Assembly (NCBI GenBank): GCA_021157415.1
Contig: JAGGWN010000019.1
Span: forward strand, 1-51,400
DNA length: 51,400 nucleotides
From: Bacteroidales bacterium
GTDB taxonomy: Bacteria > Bacteroidota > Bacteroidia > Bacteroidales > VadinHA17
Direction: 5' to 3'
Under the pieces are notes generated by a model. The model saw only the letters and a program-made list of their open reading frames with translations. It had not been told where the DNA came from and searched no databases. Shown here in pieces: positions 9,044-16,189 of this stretch. The number at the start of each line of letters is the position of its first letter. The first letter of the stretch is position 1. The position numbers were made by a program, and so were the translations under genes.

Positions 9044-9997
9044 ATGACGGATAAAACGGACATCTGGTACATCATCATTAACCCGAATGCAGGCAAACGC
9101 AGGGGATCCAAAGACTGGCATCTGATTGCCCGTCTGCTGGGAGAGGCAGGGATCAGTTTTGAACCGATATTCACGGAGCATAAACACCATGCCATTGATC
9201 TGACCCGCAAGGCCATTGCCCGGGGCTGGCACAAGTTTGTGGTAGTAGGAGGCGACGGTACCATGAACGAGGTGGTGAACGGTATCATGGAACAAGAGGA
9301 TATGGAACCCTCTGAGATCACCCTCGGCATGATCAGCATAGGCACAGGTAACGACTGGGCCCGCATGTTCGGCATCCCTTCCGATTATGCGGGGGCTGTG
9401 GAAACCCTGGCCCGTAAAAGGACTTTCCTTCAGGATGCAGGTATTGTCCGGTATTACCAGCAGGGTCTGTGTTACAAACGTTATTTCATCAACATTGCCG
9501 GCCTGGGCTTTGATGCCATAGTGGTTCAAAAAGCCAACCTCAAAAAAGACAAAGGGAAAAGCGGTATCATGGTCTATATGCGGACACTCCTCACCGCGCT
9601 GACCTCTTACCGCCATACACGCACTACCCTCAACATCGACGGACGGGAGTTCTCGGACGATGTGTTCACTATTTCCATAGGTATCGGAAAATACTCCGGC
9701 GGTGGGATCATGCAAACCCCTGATGCCATCGCCGACGACGGTTATTTTGATGTCACGATCATCCGCAAAATCGGCAAGATGGATATCATCCGTCATTTCA
9801 GGATGCTTTTTAACGGACGTCTCCCGGAACACCCGAAAGTTACCACTTGTCGTGCCCGAAAGATTCTTATTGACAGTGTGCCGGAGATCCATCTCGAGGT
9901 CGACGGAGAATCGCTGGGCCATTCACCCATAGAAATAGAAATATTGAAAAAAAGAATCCGTGTAGTTGCCGGAGAGGATTTTCTGTCTGAGGATTAA
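9044..9997 (+). CDS. Diacylglycerol/lipid kinase family protein (DagK/YegS-like)
   Basis: The 317-residue protein has the lipid kinase catalytic domain at its N-terminus: INPNAGKRRGS near residue 12, the ATP-binding glycine motif VVVGGDGTMNEVVNG at about 65-80 and SIGTGNDWARMFGIP at about 98-112. A C-terminal beta-rich domain follows, ending near residue 315. The family phosphorylates diacylglycerol or related lipids using ATP at the inner membrane face. A second member lies at 34591-35484 and is clearly divergent. The stop codon interlocks with that of the HAD-cyclase gene on the other strand (shared TTAA at 9994-9997), so the two are convergent with no terminator between them. The lipid substrate is not predictable. 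Confidence 0.9.
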   Translation: MTDKTDIWYIIINPNAGKRRGSKDWHLIARLLGEAGISFEPIFTEHKHHAIDLTRKAIARGWHKFVVVGGDGTMNEVVNGIMEQEDMEPSEITLGMISIGTGNDWARMFGIPSDYAGAVETLARKRTFLQDAGIVRYYQQGLCYKRYFINIAGLGFDAIVVQKANLKKDKGKSGIMVYMRTLLTALTSYRHTRTTLNIDGREFSDDVFTISIGIGKYSGGGIMQTPDAIADDGYFDVTIIRKIGKMDIIRHFRMLFNGRLPEHPKVTTCRARKILIDSVPEIHLEVDGESLGHSPIEIEILKKRIRVVAGEDFLSED

Positions 9998-11559
9998 TGC
10001 ACCGGGATAAACTTCACCTCAAACAGACTGGGCCATTTTTTCCCGGTCACGAAAATGCGCTTTCCCACCGGGTCCCAGGCAATACCATTCAACACATCCG
10101 TATCACTGCGGTACTCCCGACGGGGCAGAAGGCCCCGGAGATGAATACGGGCCAGAACCTTCCCGCAGGAGGGATCAATCTGAACTATATCATCGGTTTG
10201 ATACACATTGGCGTAGATCGTATGATCAATATATTCCAGCTCATTTAACTGGTCAACAGGTCCCCGTTCGTCAAAAACCTCTATTTTTTTCAGAACCGTA
10301 AAATATTTAGGCTCGATAAAATACAAATTATGACTGCCGTCGCTCATGATCAGGTTGTTGCCGTCGGTGGTCAACCCCCATCCCTGAGTATTGTAACGGA
10401 TTTTGTTTTTCAGGGTAAAACTGGCTTTATCATAGACAAAGCCGATGCGGGAGGTCCATGTAAGCTGGTAGATCAGATCGCCCAGGATACAGATCCCCTC
10501 CCCGAAAAGATCCGGAGACAGATTCAGTGACTCAATTACCTTGCCGGTTTTCAAATCCCATTTCCGGAGAGAAGAGAACCCTCTGAGTCCGGTTCCTTCA
10601 TACATATAACCGTCTCCATAGACAAGCCCCTGGGTATAGGCATTTCTGTCATGCGGATATACTTTCACCACCTGATAGGTAAACTCCTTCGGAATAAAAT
10701 CGGAGGTAAGGGTGATATGAATGCTTTTATGGCGCGGTTTTTTCCCTTTGAAATATACGACGGCACGCAGGGAATGCACTCCTACCGTCGCATTTTTCGT
10801 TTCCCAGATTCCCTTTATATGATAATGATGCCAGGATGCCAGCCGGGAATCATCCACAAGGATCACGACCGAATCGGGCACCAAGCTGCTGTCACCGGCC
10901 ATCAGCTCAAACTCTACGGGATGCCCCGTTTGAAAGGTAAATACTTCTTTAGGACGCAGGAAAGTGATTTTCTTTTTGGGACGTTCCGCAGCAACCTCCA
11001 TTTTCCCGGCTATTTTTTCCTTAATATTCCCGGAGGCCCCCCGGCCTTTGCAACCTACCGAGATAAACGGTATGGCGGCCAGGCCCGTGAACAAAAAAAA
11101 GGATAGCAAGATACGTGCTGTCCTTCTGCCAAACAAACCTGCAAGAAATCTTTTCCTGCTTCTTTTTTCAAACATCCTGTTCATCCTCTCAATTTCATCA
11201 GGGACAAGTATCTCCCATACTTTGCTCCATCCCGGAAATCCCCCGAGGTTTTTATCATCTATATAAATATCCGCATCTATTTTTCGGCTGACGGTTTCTT
11301 CATCAAACACCTCCTCCGGATAATTCTTATTGACAGCATAAAACTCAATTCCGTTTTTACGGCAGAATTCCACAGCTTCGTCCAACTCCCTGCCGGTTCT
11401 GAAAGTCCACAGAATCAGACTGGCACCCCTTTCCTGAAGGGCTTTAAGGGTTTCAAAAGCAAACAGCTTCACTTTCCCGATAGCAGGATATTCATGCTCC
11501 ACAATCGTCCCGTCGAAGTCCACCGCTATTTTCACGTTCATCAGATCAGGTTGTATCAT
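9994..11559 (-). CDS. Fusion of a HAD-like hydrolase with a lipoprotein-type glutaminyl-peptide cyclotransferase
   Basis: One uninterrupted frame encodes two normally separate proteins. Residues 1-125 are a HAD domain like the small Bacteroides BT0820 group: AVDFDGTIVEHEYP with Asp14 and Asp16, and IYIDDKN near residue 100. Residues about 149-168 form a single hydrophobic helix ending IPFISVGC (Cys170), like a signal-anchor or lipoprotein signal. Residues about 280-521 match the beta-propeller glutaminyl cyclase family (Glu_cyclase_2), with YTQGLVYGDGYMYEGTG and NELEYIDHTIYANVYQTD; these convert N-terminal Gln to pyroglutamate outside the cytoplasm. The ATG at 11557-11559 is chosen because GGAGGG lies 4 bases upstream; an upstream ATG at 11586 exists. 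Met codons near residues 126 and 129 could start a separate lipoprotein, so the fusion may instead be two in-frame products. Confidence 0.8.
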   Translation of the reverse strand: MIQPDLMNVKIAVDFDGTIVEHEYPAIGKVKLFAFETLKALQERGASLILWTFRTGRELDEAVEFCRKNGIEFYAVNKNYPEEVFDEETVSRKIDADIYIDDKNLGGFPGWSKVWEILVPDEIERMNRMFEKRSRKRFLAGLFGRRTARILLSFFLFTGLAAIPFISVGCKGRGASGNIKEKIAGKMEVAAERPKKKITFLRPKEVFTFQTGHPVEFELMAGDSSLVPDSVVILVDDSRLASWHHYHIKGIWETKNATVGVHSLRAVVYFKGKKPRHKSIHITLTSDFIPKEFTYQVVKVYPHDRNAYTQGLVYGDGYMYEGTGLRGFSSLRKWDLKTGKVIESLNLSPDLFGEGICILGDLIYQLTWTSRIGFVYDKASFTLKNKIRYNTQGWGLTTDGNNLIMSDGSHNLYFIEPKYFTVLKKIEVFDERGPVDQLNELEYIDHTIYANVYQTDDIVQIDPSCGKVLARIHLRGLLPRREYRSDTDVLNGIAWDPVGKRIFVTGKKWPSLFEVKFIPVH

Positions 11560-11655
11560 GATTCCCTCCAATTCTTGCCAGGTCATTAACAGATTCCCGC
11601 TACCGGTTTTCTTTCAATGAACGGGGTAAAATTAGTGAAAATTGATGAATTCCAT

Positions 11656-11663
11656 TACTTTTG
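11656..11663 (+). promoter_or_regulatory. -7 promoter box for pssA-purS
   Basis: TACTTTTG matches TAnnTTTG 39 bases before the pssA ATG. A well-placed -33 TTG was not found. Confidence 0.45.
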
Positions 11664-11702
11664 CCGGAGATAAGAGTTCTATCCGATAATTTTTTTTAGT
11701 CC

Positions 11703-12434
11703 ATGAAGCGACATATCCCCAATACGATTACCCTGATGAATCTGTTGTCGGGTTTTTTTTCCATCGTCCTGGTTTTCACAGGCCATGTTACAGGAGCGGT
11801 ATATCTGCTCCTCATCGCTGCTGTTTTTGATTTCCTGGACGGCTTTTCAGCCCGTCTGCTGCATGCCTGGTCTCCTTTGGGCAAACAACTGGACTCGCTC
11901 TCAGATATGGTCAGTTTCGGAGTGGCTCCCGCAGCCATTCTTTTACAGCAGATCAGCTCGGTCACAGGTACATCCGACCTGGCCGAAACGTTTCCGGAAC
12001 TTTCTTTCTGGCTATTACTCTCACCGCTTTTTCTGGTGGCTGGAGCAGGACTGCGTCTGGCCCGCTTTAACATTGATCCGGAACAGGAAACTCATTTTGT
12101 CGGACTTCCCACGCCGGCCATGGCCCTTTTTATCATCTCCATCCCTTTGGTGCGAGAGGACGGCCTCGCCGGATGGCATCCCGCCTTTCTTGAAAATCCA
12201 TGGGTCCTGGCAGGAATCTCTTTCCTGTTCGGATATCTGATGATTTGCAAACTTCCTCTTTTTTCCCTGAAATTTAAGGATAAGTCCCCAGCAGCAATCA
12301 TCCCGGCCATCGTTTTTGCCGGACTTTCCGTAATCCTTTTTTCCCTGTTTTTTCTTAAAGGCCTCTTTCTTATTATAATTTTATATATTTTTATAGCACT
12401 GATTCTTTTTATCATTCAACCGGTAAAAAAATAA
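11703..12434 (+). CDS. pssA: CDP-diacylglycerol--serine O-phosphatidyltransferase
   Basis: The 243-residue membrane protein shows the CDP-alcohol phosphotransferase signature DGx2ARx8Gx3Dx3D at about residues 46-70, with DFLDGFSARLL and GKQLDSLSDMVSFG. Its N-terminus RHIPNTITLMNLLSGF is typical of bacterial PssA. Six or more hydrophobic segments follow. It makes phosphatidylserine from CDP-diacylglycerol and serine, the first committed step to phosphatidylethanolamine, in the inner membrane. A -7 box is 39 bases upstream. purS follows 11 bases downstream. No phosphatidylserine decarboxylase gene is in the window. Confidence 0.93.
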   Translation: MKRHIPNTITLMNLLSGFFSIVLVFTGHVTGAVYLLLIAAVFDFLDGFSARLLHAWSPLGKQLDSLSDMVSFGVAPAAILLQQISSVTGTSDLAETFPELSFWLLLSPLFLVAGAGLRLARFNIDPEQETHFVGLPTPAMALFIISIPLVREDGLAGWHPAFLENPWVLAGISFLFGYLMICKLPLFSLKFKDKSPAAIIPAIVFAGLSVILFSLFFLKGLFLIIILYIFIALILFIIQPVKK

Positions 12435-12445
12435 ATGCACAGATC

Positions 12446-12709
12446 ATGAAATTCATAGCGGAAATAGATATTATGCCTTTGAAGTCCTTGTTGGACCCGC
12501 AGGGGAAAGCGGTCAGCCAGAGTTTGAAAAAGATCGGTTTCCATGAGATATCCCATGTCCGTATCGGGAAACATATCACCCTGGAAATTGAGTCCGACTC
12601 AAAAGAAAAAGCCATGGAACGCCTCAATGAATCATGCCATAAGATCCTCACCAACCCGATCATTGAAGGCTATAGCTACACCCTGCACGAAAAAAAAGAA
12701 GACCACTGA
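12446..12709 (+). CDS. purS: PurS-like small subunit of phosphoribosylformylglycinamidine synthase
   Basis: The 87-residue protein has the PurS fold signature: a short first strand, then MPLKSLLDPQGKAVSQSLKK at residues 10-29, where the LLDPQG-AV stretch is diagnostic, and a later strand around VRIGKHITLEIE. In purine synthesis PurS bridges PurQ and PurL in organisms with a split enzyme. Here neither purQ nor purL is adjacent; the gene is placed directly after pssA, an arrangement seen in other Bacteroidota. Many Bacteroidota carry a single large PurL that does not need PurS, so its partner is uncertain. Confidence 0.85.
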   Translation: MKFIAEIDIMPLKSLLDPQGKAVSQSLKKIGFHEISHVRIGKHITLEIESDSKEKAMERLNESCHKILTNPIIEGYSYTLHEKKEDH

Positions 12710-12777
12710 TAAATCTCCTGAATATTTATGATAAAAGCGTCGCAGGAAACGAAACTTTTATAAGAAAATGGGATGGA

Positions 12778-12903
12778 TCACTCAGCGTCGGTTTGAGCTC
12801 CCGCATTTTTTTCGAATACCCGTATGGCCCATGCTGACAGGTAATATGACAGAACGAGCACAAGAGGCCACAATAAGAATTTTAATATTTCAACCGTGTA
12901 CAT
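12778..12903 (-). CDS. 41-residue single-pass membrane protein at the end of the cytochrome bd operon (CydX-like by position)
   Basis: On the minus strand, 18 bases after the cydB stop, an ATG at 12901-12903 opens a frame of 41 codons closed by TGA at 12778-12780. The product starts MYTVEILKFLLWPLVLVL, has one hydrophobic helix at about residues 8-29 and a polar, acidic-ended tail. In Proteobacteria the similarly placed 30-40 residue CydX/CydS subunits sit beside CydA and stabilise the haems. Sequence identity to CydX is not evident, so the assignment rests on size, topology and operon position. The frame shows no internal stops and an intact start, and it is convergent with purS (68-base gap). 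It is easily missed because of its length. Confidence 0.65.
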   Translation of the reverse strand: MYTVEILKFLLWPLVLVLSYYLSAWAIRVFEKNAGAQTDAE

Positions 12904-12921
12904 AATGATCGTATTTAAATG

Positions 12922-14061
12922 TTAATATATATGGGTTTCTCCTGCTGCAGCAGACACCTCTTCCCGTGTGATTTTCTTTACATTGATGGCTTTCCAGGCA
13001 TACCAGACATAAGCCAGCACGAAGGGAACCAGGATAGAAACCCAGGCCATAACCTTCAGGGTAAACAGACTGGAAGAAGCATTTTCAATGGACAGAGATG
13101 ACTGCAGGTCATAAGAAGAAGGATAGAAAGCGGTATGATTAAATCCCACCGTCAATAACAGGGCAAACACCGTCAGGACAGACCCGATACCCGTATGCCA
13201 GATAGCATTGTCGGATTTTCTGAACAGGGCCAGGAACAACCCCCACAGTACCAGCACCACACCCACCAGCAGGATCACCAGCACCACGGGCATCTGCAGC
13301 AGATTATGGAGATATTTGTAAGGTTCTATGAACACCTCTTTCGTCTCTGCATTATAAGCATATCCCCTGGCCACGACCATCCATATTACAAACGTCAAGA
13401 AGAATACGAGGAAAGCAATGGCATTCCCCGTCAGTTTTTTTCTGGCCCGCACATTCAGATTATCATCGTCAATGGTATTCATCAGATACAACAGCCCCAG
13501 CACCCGTGCCAGAAACAGTACCGCCAGTCCCAATGATACATTGATGGGGTTGGCAACCGCTTCCAGTCCTCTCCAGGGAGACATCCATATCACATGGTTC
13601 ATCTCATCCAGTTTGAAGGATGATCCCGTAAAGAATGTGGCTACCGCTGTCCCTATCAGCAACGGACCCAACAGCCCGTTCACAAACAGAAACACCTCAT
13701 AGGTTTTGGCACCCAGGAAATTCTTGGGTTTGGAACGGAATTCATAGGACACCGCCTGAATGATAAAACTAAATAGGATCGTCATCCAAACCCAATAGGC
13801 ACCGCCGAAACTGGTGGCATAAAACAATGGGAAGGAGGCAAACATAGCTCCTCCGAACGTCACCAGGGTAGTAAAAGTAAACTCCCACTTCCGGCCAAGT
13901 GCATTCACAACCATGGTTTTCTCCGTATCCTCTTGTCCGAGACCCAGGATAAATGTCTGTCCTCCCTGAACAAACATCAGGAAAACCAGTAAACTGGCAA
14001 GCAAAGAACCGATTACCCACCAGTAGTGTTGCAGAAATATGTATGAAACTGATGCTGTCAT
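12922..14061 (-). CDS. cydB: Cytochrome bd ubiquinol oxidase subunit II
   Basis: The protein of about 379 residues is polytopic and begins TASVSYIFLQHYWWVIGSLL, the usual Bacteroidota CydB start. The ATG at 14059-14061 lies one base after the cydA stop, and a longer in-frame start at 14088 would overlap cydA by 26 bases and add nine non-family residues, so the shorter start is preferred. CydB has no haem ligands of its own but forms the heterodimer with CydA that oxidises quinol and reduces oxygen to water in the inner membrane. Repeated WMSPWRGLEAVANP and HNLLQMP segments fit the family. It is the third gene of DUF4492-cydA-cydB-small ORF. Confidence 0.94.
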   Translation of the reverse strand: MTASVSYIFLQHYWWVIGSLLASLLVFLMFVQGGQTFILGLGQEDTEKTMVVNALGRKWEFTFTTLVTFGGAMFASFPLFYATSFGGAYWVWMTILFSFIIQAVSYEFRSKPKNFLGAKTYEVFLFVNGLLGPLLIGTAVATFFTGSSFKLDEMNHVIWMSPWRGLEAVANPINVSLGLAVLFLARVLGLLYLMNTIDDDNLNVRARKKLTGNAIAFLVFFLTFVIWMVVARGYAYNAETKEVFIEPYKYLHNLLQMPVVLVILLVGVVLVLWGLFLALFRKSDNAIWHTGIGSVLTVFALLLTVGFNHTAFYPSSYDLQSSLSIENASSSLFTLKVMAWVSILVPFVLAYVWYAWKAINVKKITREEVSAAAGETHIY

Positions 14062-14062
14062 T

Positions 14063-15625
14063 TTATTGTCCCCCATCTTTGGGTCCAAGTTTGATTTGCT
14101 TGAACATAATTTTTATTTCGGCAATAGCCAGGATAGTAAAGGTAAGGGTAAACAACCAGAAGGTGACCTGCACTGTGATGGCGCTGATATTTGAAACAGC
14201 TGTCACATTGGGCATCAGATCCTGGACCACCCACGGCTGCCGTCCCACTTCTGCCGTGATCCATCCAAGTTCGGTAGCCACATAAGCCAGGGGTGCCGTC
14301 CATACCAGTACCCACAGGAACCATTTTTTACCGGCAATCCGGTCTTTTACCCCCCAGATCAATGCCAACAATAATACCAGCAGGAAGAAAAAGCCCAGAA
14401 GCACCATCAGGTGAAATGAATAGAAAGTCATGACTATATTAGGCAAGAGTTTTGCCGGATTTTCTCCTTTATAATAACCGTATCCGAAATAGGCAAAATA
14501 ATCTTTTATCCATTGCGGATCTTCAAATTTGGCACGTAGCTCTTTGTACTTGCCCGGGTCGGTATCCCGCGCTTCTTTCATTTCCTTCAGCGTCATGATC
14601 GCTACGTAGCCCCTTTCTTCTTTTTCCGCAAGGGACAGGATGTTGTGTTCTTTATTCCCGTTGATAAGGTCTTTTATGCCGGGAACAAAAGTATTTGCAT
14701 CATGGCTGGACAGATAAGACAACATCCCGGGGACCTCTATCCTCACAGGAAAAGAATATTTCCCCGGATTGTTCTCATCCAGGCTTCCCGTAATTCCAAA
14801 AGCTATGAGGGGGGCATGGTCCTGTCCTTCGTACAAAGCCTCCATGGAGGCAAATTTCATCGGCTGGGTCTTAAATACCTGCTGCGCCGAACCATCCCCG
14901 GTGTAAATGGTCAGAAGAATGCCGATCAGTCCGAACACCGAGCCTACCACGATGCTGCGTTTGGCAAAAAGGATGTCTCTGTTTTTCAGCAAAAACCAGG
15001 CACTGATGGCCAGCACAACAAGCGAAGCCAGTACATAAGCCTGGCTGACGGTGTGCAGGAATTTGTTGATAGCCGTCGGCGAGAGGGCCACATCAAAGAA
15101 ATTAACCATTTCATTGCGGGCCGTATCGGGGTTGAAATGCATCCCCGTGGGATTCTGCATCCAGGCATTGGCAATCAGTATCCATAAGGCAGACAGGTTG
15201 GAACCGAGGGCTGTGAGCCAGGTAGATGCCAGGTGAAACTTCTTGCTCACCTTTTCCCACCCGAAGAACATCACCGCAATGAAGGTCGACTCCATGAAAA
15301 AAGCAAGAATACCTTCGATAGCCAACGGAGCCCCGAAAATATCCCCGACAAACCAGGAATATTTGGACCAGTTGGTCCCAAATTCAAATTCAAGAATGAT
15401 GCCCGTAGCCACACCTATGGCAAAGTTGATCCCAAAAATGGTCATCCAGAATTTTGTGATCTTTTTCCAGGCTTTATTCCCCGTTTTCACATAAATCGTT
15501 TCCATGATCGCCACAATGACTGACAATCCTAAGGTCAAAGGAACAAACAGCCAATGATACAGGGCTGTCAGCGCAAACTGACCCCTCGACCAGTCAACAA
15601 GAGAGATGTCAAAGTTTTGAAACAT
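14063..15625 (-). CDS. cydA: Cytochrome bd ubiquinol oxidase subunit I
   Basis: The 520-residue protein has the family start DWSRGQFALTALYHWLFVPL with His24, the equivalent of the E. coli haem b595 ligand His19. Glu104 and Glu112 correspond to the conserved Glu99 and Glu107, and His191 (FLHTVSQAY) to His186, the haem b558 ligand. The GWITAEVGRQPW motif near residue 460 is also conserved. A quinol-binding Q-loop segment lies between about residues 260 and 390. CydA holds the haems and the quinol site and gives high-affinity oxygen reduction, often under microaerobic conditions. The gene is 7 bases after DUF4492 and 1 base before cydB. Confidence 0.97.
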   Translation of the reverse strand: MFQNFDISLVDWSRGQFALTALYHWLFVPLTLGLSVIVAIMETIYVKTGNKAWKKITKFWMTIFGINFAIGVATGIILEFEFGTNWSKYSWFVGDIFGAPLAIEGILAFFMESTFIAVMFFGWEKVSKKFHLASTWLTALGSNLSALWILIANAWMQNPTGMHFNPDTARNEMVNFFDVALSPTAINKFLHTVSQAYVLASLVVLAISAWFLLKNRDILFAKRSIVVGSVFGLIGILLTIYTGDGSAQQVFKTQPMKFASMEALYEGQDHAPLIAFGITGSLDENNPGKYSFPVRIEVPGMLSYLSSHDANTFVPGIKDLINGNKEHNILSLAEKEERGYVAIMTLKEMKEARDTDPGKYKELRAKFEDPQWIKDYFAYFGYGYYKGENPAKLLPNIVMTFYSFHLMVLLGFFFLLVLLLALIWGVKDRIAGKKWFLWVLVWTAPLAYVATELGWITAEVGRQPWVVQDLMPNVTAVSNISAITVQVTFWLFTLTFTILAIAEIKIMFKQIKLGPKDGGQ

Positions 15626-15632
15626 ATTGAAA

Positions 15633-15848
15633 TTATTTGATTTGGGTTAATGACTCAATCACATAATTACTCCTCTCCCGATCCGATGAAAAATTCTTCT
15701 TAAGAAGATCGGGGAAAAAGAAAAGCTTCAGTATGGCAAACATGAAAAAAAACTTAATTAGGATAATCACCCATAATTTCCGCCCTACGGTCATACTCCG
15801 GAAACCATTATAATAAAAACGAAATACCTTAATCAGAAAATTCCTCAT
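15633..15848 (-). CDS. DUF4492 small membrane protein of the bd oxidase operon
   Basis: The 71-residue protein has the DUF4492 pattern: an amphipathic start RFYYNGFRSMTVGRKLW (residues 10-26), one membrane helix at about 26-46 ending KLFFFPDLL, and a polar C-terminus. DUF4492 genes lie directly upstream of cydA in many Bacteroidota, and their role is unknown; an assembly or stabilising role for the bd oxidase is a reasonable inference. It begins 24 bases after a perfect -7 box and ends 7 bases before cydA, making it the first gene of the operon. Confidence 0.88.
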   Translation of the reverse strand: MRNFLIKVFRFYYNGFRSMTVGRKLWVIILIKFFFMFAILKLFFFPDLLKKNFSSDRERSNYVIESLTQIK

Positions 15849-15871
15849 ATCCCTGGGAACCTTAGCTATTC

Positions 15872-15879
15872 CAAAAGTA
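15872..15879 (-). promoter_or_regulatory. -7 promoter box for the cytochrome bd operon
   Basis: The minus strand reads TACTTTTG, a TAnnTTTG match, ending 23 bases before the DUF4492 ATG. The region upstream is AT-rich but lacks a TTG at 17-21 base spacing. Confidence 0.5.
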
Positions 15880-15916
15880 TAAAATTAAATTCAATATTTA
15901 TAAGGTTTCATATATA

Positions 15917-15988
15917 TTAACCCAATGCAGCCTTCGGCTTATGCGCAATAGAGCCATTTACAATAACTCTATTGCGCATTTGGGTTAA
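15917..15988. repeat. Intergenic palindrome, family A copy 1
   Basis: The inner stem ATGCGCAATAGAG (15941-15953) pairs perfectly with 15967-15979. The outer arms TTAACCCAAT (15917-15926) and TTTGGGTTAA (15979-15988) pair in 9 of 10 positions. The left arm alone contains an inserted mini-hairpin (AGCC-TTC-GGCT, 15929-15939). The core matches two other intergenic palindromes at 16831-16881 and 22492-22542. It lies upstream of the bd operon promoter in a gap of 341 bases that is filled by repeats. Confidence 0.8.
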
Positions 15989-16001
15989 TAAGCAAAGTAA
16001 T

Positions 16002-16100
16002 GAATCTCCCGCTGCAAGCTGACGGGGTATCATCATGGAGCGGTTCATAATATGTTCGCCGCTGGCAGCGGGGAATGCACCTCTCCCCTGTATCCGTCCA
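16002..16100. repeat. Dispersed intergenic repeat, family B copy 2
   Basis: This is homologous to 8905-9012: gaatctccc, gctgcaagc, a near-identical atcatcatggag block, a gcagcgggga stem and cccctgtatccgtc appear in the same order. The GC-rich stems can fold (cccgctgcaagc with gctggcagcggg). There is no reading frame. It directly follows palindrome A1 and precedes the 19-base tandem repeat. Confidence 0.6.
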
Positions 16101-16104
16101 CTAT

Positions 16105-16165
16105 AGGACTTGTCCGCCTTTTGAGGACTTGTCCGCCTTTTGAGGACTTGTCCGCCTTTTGGCGG
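16105..16165. repeat. Three perfect 19-base tandem repeats ending in a hairpin
   Basis: The unit AGGACTTGTCCGCCTTTTG occurs three times without change at 16105-16123, 16124-16142 and 16143-16161. Each unit contains the palindrome GGACTTGTCC. Bases GCGG after the third unit complete CCGCCTTTTGGCGG (16152-16165), a stem-loop found only at the end of the array. It lies 24 bases downstream of the T9SS cargo gene stop and may act as its 3' end. Confidence 0.85.
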
Positions 16166-16189
16166 ATAAGACCTGAAATTTTTCAACCC

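Noticed and set aside
8851-9054. A 67-codon plus-strand frame before the first lipid kinase
   Set aside because: It consists of repeat family B sequence and overlaps the kinase start; no homologous frame exists in the other repeat copy.
9026-9922. A 298-codon minus-strand frame opposite the first lipid kinase
   Set aside because: The plus-strand frame has all lipid kinase motifs; the antisense frame has none and is a by-product of codon bias.
12710-12777. Shared terminator between purS and the bd operon microprotein
   Set aside because: No stem with a T-run could be found in the 68-base convergent gap.
16105-16165. Possible CRISPR array
   Set aside because: The 19-base units are directly adjacent with no spacers, there are only three, and no cas genes are in the window.
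15917-16186. A minus-strand frame across the 19-base repeats, encoding repeated TSPQKADKS-like peptides
   Set aside because: The peptide repeat simply reflects the DNA repeats, and the frame runs through palindrome A1 and repeat B2.
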